Shown: piece after piece, positions 37,745 to 47,013 of the stretch
How positions within the stretch are numbered: position 1 is the first letter of the stretch
How the letters are laid out: the number at the start of each line of letters is the position of its first letter
Source: NORP240 sp942492445
Lineage (GTDB): Bacteria > Pseudomonadota > Gammaproteobacteria > Pseudomonadales > Pseudohongiellaceae
Reading direction: 5' to 3'
Assembly (NCBI GenBank): GCA_942492445.1
Contig: CALOEW010000082.1
Coordinates: forward strand, 14,544-78,543
DNA length: 64,000 nucleotides
Position numbers and translations under genes: made by a program
Notes under the pieces: generated by a model
The model's input: only the letters and a program-made list of their open reading frames with translations
The model's database searches: none
Told to the model about the DNA's origin: nothing

Positions 37745-39082
37745 CTAGACTTTCCGTAGTGTCTGGTCGAAACTTAAACCGGTAGTTCGGTCAATCACCA
37801 GAGTCGATTCTACCGACTGGCTGAGTTCGGTCAATAATTGGCCCAGTTCACGCCTGCCGGTTGTGGATCGCCTTGTTCCTGGGCCACCTGATGCCTGCAT
37901 TGCCGGTGCGTTCCTGAAAAGCAGGCGGATCCAGAATCCTGCATCCCCGGGTTCGCTTAATCCATCAGTGGCCAGAACAAGCGAGAACTGCCCGTGAAAT
38001 CTGCTCAGTGTCTGCTGCAGTGCACTGATCCAGGGTCCTGTTTCGGCGGCTGCAAACACGATGCAATGACAGGAGGTCTGGCTGTTGAACTGACGTAGAA
38101 AATTATCCAGTCCATAACTGAAAGGCTCATCGAGTGCGCGGGATGCAGCTACCGCAATCAGGGCTGATTCCAGGTCCTCACACGCAATTTCCGAGCCGTC
38201 GGCCCCAAATACCCAGTCTTCCCCGAGTGCCCGTGATTCGAGCGCCACGCGGGCGACCGCAGCGGCTGCTTCATCGTTAGGCCCCGATAGCAGGTACGCG
38301 ACGGTTCGTTTACTTTGAAAAACGCTTTTTTCTGCAAGCCGTACATTGAGTTGCCTGTTCCGGGCGTAGGTCTTCCACATGATATTTCGTACCGAGTCGC
38401 CAGGTACATAGGGACGAATTTCCATGCGATCGCCTTCGGGATTGCCGGAGGGGCTCGGAATGCCGTCCTCCGCGGTAAGTGACCGTAATATCGGCAGGGT
38501 CTTTATGGAATTGCAGCGCGGCAGCGCCAGCATCTCCACCGCCTGGCTCTGGCGCCAGGAGTAACGGCAGAATCCCAGTACGTCACTGACAGTGAACAAT
38601 CGAACGATCCGGGTTGTTCGACAACGACGTATCGGGATCAGTTCCTCAACCAGGCGTCGATTGTCCGGCGTGAGGCGCAGTCGGGTCTGCAGTTGATCGG
38701 GGTATATCACTTTCCAGGACAGCTTGATCAACGGGAAGAAAGCGAGGTCTGTAAGGGAGAAACCGGTCTCATTTGGAAATCCCGCTTCCAGCCGGGTCAC
38801 GGCGGCGGAATCACCGACAATGAGCATTTGCTTGCGCACTCGCAGCTGTTGAAAAAGACCACCGAAAATCACACAGAAGAGGCAGAAAAGTATGATTGCC
38901 AAGGCGCAGACGCTAAGGGCGAAAACCACCAGGTCCATGGCGCCATAACCGAACACCTGCAGTGCCAGCAGAGTGACCGTGAGGGCCAGAACACCCTGGA
39001 TGGTTAACGGAAAATGCTCTCTCAGCCTTTGCAGCAGTGCTGTCACTGGATCCAAAACGTAACTTACTTTTTTCAGCGGCAT
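37745..39082 (-). CDS. DUF58 domain-containing protein
   Basis: A 445-residue protein with two N-terminal membrane spans (VLALTVTLLALQVFGYGAMDLVVFALSVCALAIILFCLFCVIFGGL) and a C-terminal DUF58/von Willebrand-like part carrying the family motif EIRPYVPGDSVRNIMWKTYARNRQLNVRLAEK. DUF58 proteins are partners of MoxR ATPases and membrane transglutaminases. It ends 2 bp before the transglutaminase gene, confirming one operon. It is the first gene on this strand, so the operon promoter should lie at 39083-39200. Confidence 0.88.
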   Translation of the reverse strand: MPLKKVSYVLDPVTALLQRLREHFPLTIQGVLALTVTLLALQVFGYGAMDLVVFALSVCALAIILFCLFCVIFGGLFQQLRVRKQMLIVGDSAAVTRLEAGFPNETGFSLTDLAFFPLIKLSWKVIYPDQLQTRLRLTPDNRRLVEELIPIRRCRTTRIVRLFTVSDVLGFCRYSWRQSQAVEMLALPRCNSIKTLPILRSLTAEDGIPSPSGNPEGDRMEIRPYVPGDSVRNIMWKTYARNRQLNVRLAEKSVFQSKRTVAYLLSGPNDEAAAAVARVALESRALGEDWVFGADGSEIACEDLESALIAVAASRALDEPFSYGLDNFLRQFNSQTSCHCIVFAAAETGPWISALQQTLSRFHGQFSLVLATDGLSEPGDAGFWIRLLFRNAPAMQASGGPGTRRSTTGRRELGQLLTELSQSVESTLVIDRTTGLSFDQTLRKV

Positions 39083-39584
39083 AGTAACCTGGCTGGTGAT
39101 ACTCTTATCTGAAATCCGAGGCCGATTGATAGCATGCGTCTGACTGAATCGTTTGCTATTGGTTACAACGAGACATGTTTTCGCGTCCTATTCTTACACG
39201 TTGGCCTCAGCCCGACAAACCTGGAGACGAGCGGTATCCCTGGCTGCCAATACGAACAGGCACCGAATCCGGGGGTCCTCAATGCCGTCTGTTGCTGGCT
39301 CCCCTGTACGGTTTGCCACCAGTAATCGGGTTCCTGCCTATCTTGTAACAGTGCGATTAAAGATATTATATATCAGTATGTTAAGAAATTTTTTTCCGGT
39401 AAAATATCAATTTTTGTGCAGCAGTAACAGCTTGCTTTCAGGTGTCACTCACCGGAGGTTTCGAGGCAGTAAACCAGGTTGCCGGAAATATGCTAAGTTA
39501 CCTGCACAGCCACGCGGGGGAAGTCTGAAGCCTGTTCAGACCGGCCCGCATCACTATTGATCATTAAGCCGACCGGGGCTCGAT
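39083..39584. other. Intergenic region upstream of the DUF58 operon and tcyP
   Basis: About 500 bp with divergent genes on both sides. A plus-strand 135-codon frame (39153-39560) spans it but has no recognised similarity and an improbable composition, so it is not called. An AT-rich stretch at 39355-39415 (GATTAAAGATATTATATATCAG and a T run) could hold a promoter for tcyP. CACCGGAGGTTTCGAGG near 39448 is unexplained. No riboswitch was recognised. Confidence 0.4.
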
Positions 39585-40970
39585 ATGACATTCGCTGCCA
39601 TTGCTAACTTACTTGTTTTCCTGGTAATTCTTGGTTTTCTGCTGCAACTTGGGCGGAAGCAGATCGTGCTGTCCCGCCGGGTTCTGGCTGGATTGATTGC
39701 CGGCGCTCTGTTCGGCCTGTTTCTGCAGGTGGTGTACGGCGCCGCTCCCGCTACCGTGGAGAGCACTCTGGAATGGACCAACGTGGTAGCCAATGGCTAC
39801 GTCAACCTGTTGCGCATGATCATTATGCCATTGATATTGATTACAATGATTGCAGCGGTCCTGCGCGTGGAGGAAATAAGGTCACTGGGTAAGATCGGGG
39901 GTTCTGTGGTGGGGCTGCTGATTTTCACGACCATGATTGCGGCCCTGGCGGGTATCGCCATGGCATTGCTGTTCGGGCTGAATGCCGGTGAGCTGGTGGC
40001 CGGTGCCCGTGAACTGGCGCGCGCGGAGGTGCTGCAGGCACGCCAGGGCAGTGTCGCCGACATGAGTATCGCGGAACTGTTTGTGAGCTTTATTTCTACC
40101 AACATCTTTGCCGATCTTGCCGGGTCACGATCAACATCCATCATCAGCGTAGTAGTTTTCGGATTGATTTTCGGAATAGCTGCCCTGCTTGTTTGTGAGG
40201 AGTCACCCGAACGGGCTGCGCCGATCAGGCAGTTCGTCGACACTACCCAGGCCGTAGTAATGCGTCTGGTGAAGCTGGTCATGGCGCTGACTCCGTATGG
40301 CGTAGCGGCATTGATGACTCGCGTGATCGCAACCTCAGATGGTCAGGCGATACTGAATCTGATTGGCTTCGTTGTAGCTTCGTACCTGGCGATAGCGATC
40401 ATGTTTGCAGTGCATACGGTGCTTATCGTGCTGTTGGGTGTGAACCCCCGAAGTTACTTCCAGAAAGTCTGGCCGGTCTTAACCTTCGCCTTTGTCACCC
40501 GCAGTTCGGCTGCCACCATCCCGCTGACCATACGGGCACAGATCGAAGAATTGAAAGTACCGGCTCCAATTGCGAACATAGCCGCCTCATTCGGCGCCAC
40601 CATCGGTCAGAATGGATGCGCCGGTATCTACCCTGCCATGCTCGCGGTCATGGTGGCTCCAACCATGGGAGTCGCGATAGATTTCAATTTTATTGCCAGC
40701 CTTGTAATCGTAATTGCTATCGGTTCTTTCGGAATAGCCGGGGTCGGAGGTGGTGCGACCAACGCGGCCCTGGTGGTGTTGCCGGCCATGGGGTTTCCGG
40801 TCGAAATCGTGGCCCTTCTGATTTCAATCGAACCATTGATCGACATGGCCAGAACCGCACTCAATGTCAACGGCGCCATTACCAGCGGCATGATTACGTC
40901 AAGGCTGGTAGGTCACACCGTAACCGGTCCGGGTACTGACTCCGACGAAATATTGCAGAGCCAGTCCTGA
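39585..40970 (+). CDS. tcyP: L-cystine:cation symporter, TcyP-like (DAACS family)
   Basis: A 461-residue transporter. The start (MTFAAIANLLVFLVILGFLLQLGRKQIVLSRRVLAGLIAGALFGL) and QWTNVVANGYVNLLRMIIMPLILITMI-like segment follow the TcyP/YdjN pattern closely. The transport core has the serine-rich re-entrant loop (FAFVTRSSAATIPLTIRAQIEEL) and the NMDGT-equivalent (SFGATIGQNGCAGIYPAMLAVM), with the GVGGGATNAALVVLPAMGFP loop. It takes up cystine or a related amino acid with Na+ or H+. It lies alone between the DUF58 operon and acs. Confidence 0.85.
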   Translation: MTFAAIANLLVFLVILGFLLQLGRKQIVLSRRVLAGLIAGALFGLFLQVVYGAAPATVESTLEWTNVVANGYVNLLRMIIMPLILITMIAAVLRVEEIRSLGKIGGSVVGLLIFTTMIAALAGIAMALLFGLNAGELVAGARELARAEVLQARQGSVADMSIAELFVSFISTNIFADLAGSRSTSIISVVVFGLIFGIAALLVCEESPERAAPIRQFVDTTQAVVMRLVKLVMALTPYGVAALMTRVIATSDGQAILNLIGFVVASYLAIAIMFAVHTVLIVLLGVNPRSYFQKVWPVLTFAFVTRSSAATIPLTIRAQIEELKVPAPIANIAASFGATIGQNGCAGIYPAMLAVMVAPTMGVAIDFNFIASLVIVIAIGSFGIAGVGGGATNAALVVLPAMGFPVEIVALLISIEPLIDMARTALNVNGAITSGMITSRLVGHTVTGPGTDSDEILQSQS

Positions 40971-41109
40971 GACTTGATCAGGTTGTGATTCCCCAATAAC
41001 CGCGGTTCCTCGTCCCGGGCAGTTAGTTCTGCGGCACGCACGTTCACCCGCGAACTATCAGACGCGCCCGGGACAGGTCGAAAAGCCGCGACGATGGCGC
41101 GGATTTCCA

Positions 41110-43047
41110 CTAACGGTTGGCCCGATTGTCAATCAGATCCTGAACCACTGCCGGGTCGGCCAGGGTGGTGGTATCACCCAGGTTTTCAAGCTCGTTGGCG
41201 GCGATTTTGCGAAGTATCCGCCGCATGATCTTACCGGAGCGGGTCTTAGGGAGGCCCGGTGCGAACTGGATGTGCTCCGGCTTTGCAAAAGCACCAATCT
41301 CCGACGCGACATACTGCACAAGCTCTTTGTGAAGTTCTTCCGAATCCTCCACTCCGGCCATTGGGGTCACGTAGGCATAAATAGCCTGGCCCTTGATATC
41401 ATGGGGAAATCCAACCACGGCCGCTTCCGCAACCTTGGGGTGAAGAACCAGCGCACTTTCGATTTCAGCGGTACCCAGCCGGTGGCCTGACACATTGATG
41501 ACGTCGTCAACCCGGCCGGTAACCCAGTAATAGCCATCTTCGTCCCTCAGAGCGCTGTCCCCGGTGAAGTAATAGCCCTTGTACGCGGAGAAATAGGTAT
41601 CGACACAGCGCTGGTGATCTCCGTAAACAGAGCGGATCTGGCTCGGCCAGCTCTGGCACAGAACCAGGTTGCCCTCTGCCTTGCCTTCGAGCACATTGCC
41701 GTCCGCATCCAAAAGAGCAGGGTGAACGCCGAAGAACGGCAGTGTTGCCGAACCGGGTTTCAGGTCAGTGACTCCTGGCAGCGGAGTGATCATTATCGCG
41801 CCAGTCTCAGTCTGCCACCAGGTGTCCACAATCGGGCAGGATTCGTTGCCCACGACATGGTAGTACCACTCCCATGCTTCAGGATTAATGGGTTCGCCGA
41901 CTGAACCAAGCAGCCGCAACGACGACCGGGACGTCTTCGTTACCGGGTCATTACCTGATGCCATAAGGGCCCGGATAGCGGTAGGTGCCGTGTAGAATAT
42001 ATTAACCTGGTGCTTGTCGATTATCTCCCAAAAGCGCGATACATCGGGGTAGGTGGGCACCCCTTCGAACATCAGCGTGATAGCGCCATTGGCAAGTGGT
42101 CCGTAAACAATGTAGGAATGGCCCGTTACCCAGCCGACGTCCGCGGTGCACCAGTAGATGTCGCCATCGTGATAGTCAAACACGTACTTGTGGGTTATGG
42201 CTGCGCCCAGCAGATATCCACCGGTTGTGTGCAGCACTCCTTTAGGTTTGCCTGTGGAGCCGGACGTATAAAGGATAAACAAAGGGTCTTCAGCGTCCAT
42301 GATTTCTGGTGGGCAGTCCACTTCAGCCTGTTCTACCGCGTTGTAGTAGCAGATATCCCGATCTTCCTGCCAGGGTACGTCAGCGTTGGTGCGGCGCACT
42401 ACGAAGACGGTATGTACATCGGGACAATTTTGCAGTGCCGAGTCGACATTCTGCTTCAACGGGACAAGCCGTCCACCTCTGACTCCCTGATCGGCGGTTA
42501 TGACGGTCTGGCAGTCTGAATCGAGAATCCGGTCTTTCAGGGACTCCGGTGAGAAACCACCGAAGACCACCGAATGAATCGCACCTATCCGGGCGCAAGC
42601 CAGCATGGCATAGGCGGCCTCAGGTATCATCGGCATGTAGATACAAACGCGATCACCCTTTTTCACGCCCCGCGCTTTCATGGCATTGGAAAACTTGCAG
42701 ACCTGCCGGTGAAGTTCTTCATAATTGATGCTTTTGTCCTGATCGGGTTCATCACCTTCCCAGATAATTGCAGTTTGTTTCCCGCGTTTTTCCAGATGCC
42801 GGTCCACACAGTTGTAACAGACATTCAGCTTGCCACCTTGGAACCAGCTGGTCTCCGCTTTACTGAAATCGCCGGAATACACTTCCTTCCAGGGTTCATG
42901 CCAATGAAGAAATTTTCCTGCCTGTTCAGCCCAGAACTCTTCCGGGTTGTCGATGGAGTGCTGATACATAGCCTGATATTCAGATTTTGAAAGCAGACTT
43001 CTCGATTTGGCCGCCGCGCTGACTGGGTAGATTTTTTGTTCCGACAT
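41110..43047 (-). CDS. acs: Acetyl-coenzyme A synthetase
   Basis: A 645-residue enzyme activating acetate to acetyl-CoA through acetyl-AMP. ATP-binding P-loop-like motif LFILYTSGSTGKPKGVLHTTGGYLL, the adenylate motif DTWWQTETGAIMI, the hinge YYWVTGRVDDVINVSGHRLGTAEIE and the acetylation-regulated Lys in LPKTRSGKIMRRILRKI are all present. Length is typical. AGGAAAC precedes the ATG. In Pseudomonas-type genomes acs is close to panC as here; acs expression there depends on CbrAB, and a CbrAB-like pair lies 5 kb away. Confidence 0.97.
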   Translation of the reverse strand: MSEQKIYPVSAAAKSRSLLSKSEYQAMYQHSIDNPEEFWAEQAGKFLHWHEPWKEVYSGDFSKAETSWFQGGKLNVCYNCVDRHLEKRGKQTAIIWEGDEPDQDKSINYEELHRQVCKFSNAMKARGVKKGDRVCIYMPMIPEAAYAMLACARIGAIHSVVFGGFSPESLKDRILDSDCQTVITADQGVRGGRLVPLKQNVDSALQNCPDVHTVFVVRRTNADVPWQEDRDICYYNAVEQAEVDCPPEIMDAEDPLFILYTSGSTGKPKGVLHTTGGYLLGAAITHKYVFDYHDGDIYWCTADVGWVTGHSYIVYGPLANGAITLMFEGVPTYPDVSRFWEIIDKHQVNIFYTAPTAIRALMASGNDPVTKTSRSSLRLLGSVGEPINPEAWEWYYHVVGNESCPIVDTWWQTETGAIMITPLPGVTDLKPGSATLPFFGVHPALLDADGNVLEGKAEGNLVLCQSWPSQIRSVYGDHQRCVDTYFSAYKGYYFTGDSALRDEDGYYWVTGRVDDVINVSGHRLGTAEIESALVLHPKVAEAAVVGFPHDIKGQAIYAYVTPMAGVEDSEELHKELVQYVASEIGAFAKPEHIQFAPGLPKTRSGKIMRRILRKIAANELENLGDTTTLADPAVVQDLIDNRANR

Positions 43048-43167
43048 GTTGCTGTTTCCTGTTGCGTGTTTTTGTTGATTCGGATGACTGGCGAAAGCAC
43101 CAGACTCGCTCGAGTTCCTGGATTTTACTAATACCGGGCGTTCACAACCAGTGTGTATTTTCAGGGA

Positions 43168-44025
43168 TCACCTGGCCGGGATCGTGAAGCAAATGTTGTC
43201 AATAAGCCGCGACTTACCCACAAAGGCCGCTGCCAGGATTACCAGACAGGAATCCCCAGGCTCGGCCTGCCGCAGAGTCCTGCTATTGCAGATGACGAAA
43301 TAGTCCGGGCGAAGCCCGGCTTGCTCCAGACGCTGCCGAGCGGAATCCTCGAGTTCACGGAAGTGGATACTGCCTGACTCGATTCGGTCTCGAGTATCCG
43401 CCAGCGTCTGAAATAGGACAGGGGCTCTGCGGCGATCTTCGGTGTCCAGGTAATTGTTTCGCGAGCTCATTGCCAACCCGTCCGGCTCGCGGACAGTTTC
43501 GACGCCGACAACCGAAACGGGAAAATGCAGATCTGCAACCATTTTTCTGATGATCAGGTATTGCTGAAAATCCTTGAGTCCGAAAAACGCCAGATCGGGC
43601 TGACACAAATTGAACAGTTTGGAGACGACCGTTGTCACACCGTCAAAATGACCGGGACGACTTCTGCCACAATAGGCCTCGCCAAGGTCGGGAACCCTGA
43701 CTACGCTTTGGGACTGCAAGCCCCGGGGATACACTTCTCCGGAGTCCGGACAAAACAGACAATCACATTGATACGCCTCGAGTAATGCCAGGTCTTCATC
43801 GAGTGTGCGCGGGTAGGCATCAAGGTCTTCATCGGGGCCGAACTGTAATGGATTTACAAAAATACTGCAGATAATCCAATCGCACTTTTTTTGTGCTTCC
43901 TTGACCAGTTGCAGGTGGCCGGCATGCAGGTTCCCCATGGTGGGCACCAGGCCGATTACCCTGCCGGGAGCCTTTTGCTTCCTGACTGACAATCTCAATT
44001 CGGCGATGGTGGTAATGGTTTGCAT
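43168..44025 (-). CDS. panC: Pantothenate synthetase
   Basis: A 285-residue enzyme ligating pantoate and beta-alanine with ATP. LVPTMGNLHAGHLQLVKEA carries the HIGH-like motif, followed by SIFVNPLQFGPDEDLDAYPRTL, GRSRPGHFDGVTTVVSKLFN and the KMSKS-equivalent AMSSRNNYL. Complete and of normal length. It starts 20 bp after the panB stop, making a panB-panC pair for vitamin B5 and coenzyme A synthesis. Confidence 0.97.
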   Translation of the reverse strand: MQTITTIAELRLSVRKQKAPGRVIGLVPTMGNLHAGHLQLVKEAQKKCDWIICSIFVNPLQFGPDEDLDAYPRTLDEDLALLEAYQCDCLFCPDSGEVYPRGLQSQSVVRVPDLGEAYCGRSRPGHFDGVTTVVSKLFNLCQPDLAFFGLKDFQQYLIIRKMVADLHFPVSVVGVETVREPDGLAMSSRNNYLDTEDRRRAPVLFQTLADTRDRIESGSIHFRELEDSARQRLEQAGLRPDYFVICNSRTLRQAEPGDSCLVILAAAFVGKSRLIDNICFTIPAR

Positions 44026-44045
44026 GGTAATAGGCTGATTGGCGG

Positions 44046-44858
44046 CTAATCGAACCAGTGTGCTTTGGAGGGAAATGTGCCTCCCTTGACTGCACGAGCA
44101 TAAGCCTCGATTGCGCCTGGTATTCCGTTTGACGATTCAGCCAGGAAATTCTTGACGAATTTCGGCGTGATTGGTGAGATTCCGAGCAGGTCGTGGAGCA
44201 CCATTACCTGACCGGTAGTATCCGGACCTGCACCGATTCCAATGACAGGGATTGAAAGAATTTCAGTGATTGTTTTGGCTAGGGCCCTGGGAACGCATTC
44301 AAGCAGCAGGACACTGGCACCGGCATCCTGGAGAACCAGAGCTTCGTCAATGATCAGTTGAGCCTGATCAGTATCCCTGCCCTGAACATGATAGCCGCCG
44401 ATACGATTGATGGACTGGGGTGTAAGCCCCATGTGTGCGCAGACAGGAATTCCCCGTTGGGCAAGCAACCTGGTGGTGCTGGCAATCCAGGCGCCACCCT
44501 CCAACTTGACCATCTGTGCTCCGGCGCGCATCAAAGCTGCGGCGTTTTCCAGGGTCTGGGCTTCTGAAGCATAGCTCATGAAGGGCAGGTCCCCCATCAG
44601 TAAGGCTCCTTGGTTTCCCCGCTTGACGCATTCCATGTGGTAAACCATGTCATGCATGGTCACGGGCAGGGTGCTGTCGTGCCCCTGCAACACCATGCCA
44701 AGGGAGTCGCCCACAAGTATCACTTCAACACCGGCCTTACTGACGATGCCGGCGAAAATGGCATCGTAAGCAGTCAGGCAGGCGAATTTTTCTCCTTGCT
44801 GACGAATCTCGATCAGGGTTTTCAGGGTAACCGCTTTTGCCGATTTGTGTTGGTTCAC
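44046..44858 (-). CDS. panB: 3-methyl-2-oxobutanoate hydroxymethyltransferase
   Basis: A 270-residue TIM-barrel enzyme making ketopantoate from 2-oxoisovalerate and methylene-tetrahydrofolate. FACLTAYDAIFAGIVSKAGVEVILVGDSLGMVLQGHDSTLPV, MGDLPFMSYAS and IGIGAGPDTTGQVMVLHDLLGI are the family's substrate and Mg2+ sites. Complete. It starts 37 bp after the deoxynucleoside kinase stop and is followed by panC. Confidence 0.97.
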   Translation of the reverse strand: MNQHKSAKAVTLKTLIEIRQQGEKFACLTAYDAIFAGIVSKAGVEVILVGDSLGMVLQGHDSTLPVTMHDMVYHMECVKRGNQGALLMGDLPFMSYASEAQTLENAAALMRAGAQMVKLEGGAWIASTTRLLAQRGIPVCAHMGLTPQSINRIGGYHVQGRDTDQAQLIIDEALVLQDAGASVLLLECVPRALAKTITEILSIPVIGIGAGPDTTGQVMVLHDLLGISPITPKFVKNFLAESSNGIPGAIEAYARAVKGGTFPSKAHWFD

Positions 44859-44895
44859 AAAAAGATCCTATCGCGACCAGGCTGAACCACTGAGA

Positions 44896-45565
44896 CTAAA
44901 GCAGCGACGGCCTGGGATTGTAATAGTGAGTGCCGCTTGGCAGCTTAAGGATATAATCTACCAAGTGTTCGTAGTCTCTGTCATTTTCCACAAGGTCGAT
45001 CTGGGAGCTGTTGACAATCAACAGGGAAGTAGTATCGAAATAGTGGAAGAATTCCGTATACGCCTCGTTCAATTGCGCCAGGTAACTTCTCTCGATGTAT
45101 TGTTCCGATGCAATTCCACGCCTTTGAATCCGCTGCAGCAGGGTGTCGGTAGGCGCCTGTAGATAGATCACCAGATCTGGTACCGGCGCGTCCAGTGTAA
45201 GGTGTCGATACACGTTCTCATAAATTTCGAATTCATCCGGATCAAGGGTCTGGCGGGCAAAGAGCCGGTCTTTCTCTATAAGGAAATCAGCGACTCTGAC
45301 TGAACTGAACAGGTCGTCCTGACGCAGTTGCTGAACTTGTTGTGCCCTTTGAAACAGGAAAAAAAGCTGAGTTGCCAGGGCGTGCTGGCGGCGATCCTTG
45401 TAGAATCGATCAAGAAACGGATTCTCTTCACTTTTTTCAAGCAGCAGTTCATAGTTGAAAGTGGATGCCAGGCGTTTACAGAGACTGGTTTTCCCCCACC
45501 CCTATAGGTCCCTCGACAGCTATGTAGCGGGGTGGTTTTCTGGCAGTTGTACTTTCGAGATTCAC
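44896..45565 (-). CDS. Deoxynucleoside kinase, frameshifted
   Basis: The protein starts at a GTG (45565) overlapping the pcnB stop as GTGA: MNLESTTARKPPRYIAVEGPIGVG. Removing one base from the CCCCC run at 45493-45497 continues it as GKTSLCKRLAS with a complete P loop, then NPFLDRFYKDRRQHALATQLFFLFQRAQQ, the ERx-type segment DRLFARQTLDPDEFEIYEN, and IQRRGIASEQYIERSYLAQLNEAYTEFF, ending at 44896. This is the deoxyadenosine/deoxyguanosine kinase family, about 223 residues here. It salvages deoxynucleosides. It occupies the place between pcnB and panB that normally holds folK; no HPPK motifs are seen in it. The single extra base is probably a sequencing error. Confidence 0.85.
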
Positions 45566-47013
45566 TTGCCGCTTCCAGGGCGCTTGAGTCGAGGTTTGCG
45601 ATGACTGCGTCGGCGGCCATCCAGGGCATTCAGCAGGATTGCCTGTTGCTGCGAATCAGCGAATTGGAATTCTGTCCACCACCGGCCAAGGCCGCCCAGC
45701 TCCTCACCGGAATCCTCCCGCAACAACAGAAAGTCATAGGCGGCTCGAAACCTGGGGTGTTGATGGGCGTTTACTACGCTGCGCTTCGTGCGCCGCTCCA
45801 GTCGAACCTGTAATTCCCATATTTCCCTAATCGCAACTGTAAAGCGCTTGGGTATTGCCGTGAATTGCATCTGTCTGGAAAGTACCAGGTTGGATTGCTG
45901 TTGAATCAACTGGATGCCGGGACTGTCGCTACCTGGATCCTGGCCCAGTTCATTGCGTAAAACCGGCCAGAGCAGAGCGGCGAACAGAAATGCCGGGGTG
46001 ACCGATTTACCCTCGGCCAGACGCTGATCAGTGTTTCTCAGTGCCAGGCTTACCAGCCGGTTCTCGGGTTTGTCAATATCAGCGAGGCAATCCAGCGTCG
46101 CCGGGAAAAGGTAATTGCCGACCCGGAACTGCTTCAGAAGGTCAAAGGTTTTTTCTCCGCACCCGGTACTCAGCAGCTTAAGGGTTTCGTCAAACAGGCG
46201 AGCAGGGGCCACCGAGGCCAGCATATCCGCCAGTTCGTCGATCGGCTTTCTGGTCCTGTCTTCAATTGCGAAGCCCAACTTGGCTGCAAATCGGATGGCC
46301 CGAAGTATTCGTACCGGGTCCTCCTTATAGCGTGTTGCCGGATCGCCGATAATGCGGATCTGTCTGTTTTCGATATCTTCAAGGCCTGAACTGAAATCCA
46401 GAATGAGAAAGTTTCTAATCGTGTAATAGAGCGCGTTGACAGTAAAATCCCGCCGCACTGCATCCTCGTTGATGCCGCCATAGACATTGTCTCTGAGTAT
46501 CATGCCACTGCTGGAGTGGGCGGAGTCGACGTTTTTCAGGGACTTGTTGCTTCTGTCCTGGCTTATGCTTTCGGGCTGATGATGAGCCCGGAAAGTAGTC
46601 ACTTCAATAATTTCACGGCCGAACCGGATATGAACGATTTTGAATCGTCGGCCAATAATCCGGGCGTTGCGGAACAGTTGCCTGAGTTCCTCTGGTGTGG
46701 CGTTGGTAGCGATATCGAAATCTTTCGGAGTGTTTCCCATCAGCAGGTCCCGGACGCTTCCTCCTACGAGGAATGCCTGGAATCCCTCGGCATCCAGTTT
46801 GTACAGGACCTTCAGTGCACTGGAGGAAATATTCTTACGTGAAATGCAATGGCTGTCGCGTGGCACCACCTTAACGTTTCGGGCGTCAAGGTCTGCCAAC
46901 AGGCGGTCATCGATCAACAGGTTGCCCGGCGGCGTAAGCTGAGTGTCCTTGTTGTCTTCAGAATTGCCCTTGCCTCGTTTAGGGGAGCGTGGCTTGAATA
47001 GCTTGCGTAACAT
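45562..47013 (-). CDS. pcnB: Poly(A) polymerase I
   Basis: About 483 residues from the ATG at 47013 (MLRKLFKPRSPKRG); longer in-frame starts add unrelated sequence. The nucleotidyltransferase active site is GFQAFLVGGSVRDLLMGNTPKDFDIATNATPEEL with the DxD pair, followed by RRFKIVHIRFGREIIEVTTFR, RRDFTVNALYYTIRNFLILDF and DPVRILRAIRFAAKLGFAIE. The C-terminal part is basic (SHRKPRLKRPGSGK). PcnB adds poly(A) tails that hasten RNA decay. It overlaps the next gene by four bases. Confidence 0.95.
   Translation of the reverse strand: MLRKLFKPRSPKRGKGNSEDNKDTQLTPPGNLLIDDRLLADLDARNVKVVPRDSHCISRKNISSSALKVLYKLDAEGFQAFLVGGSVRDLLMGNTPKDFDIATNATPEELRQLFRNARIIGRRFKIVHIRFGREIIEVTTFRAHHQPESISQDRSNKSLKNVDSAHSSSGMILRDNVYGGINEDAVRRDFTVNALYYTIRNFLILDFSSGLEDIENRQIRIIGDPATRYKEDPVRILRAIRFAAKLGFAIEDRTRKPIDELADMLASVAPARLFDETLKLLSTGCGEKTFDLLKQFRVGNYLFPATLDCLADIDKPENRLVSLALRNTDQRLAEGKSVTPAFLFAALLWPVLRNELGQDPGSDSPGIQLIQQQSNLVLSRQMQFTAIPKRFTVAIREIWELQVRLERRTKRSVVNAHQHPRFRAAYDFLLLREDSGEELGGLGRWWTEFQFADSQQQAILLNALDGRRRSHRKPRLKRPGSGK

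Noticed and set aside
39153..39560. A 135-codon gene upstream of tcyP
   Set aside because: Unusual composition, no recognised domain and location in a divergent promoter region.
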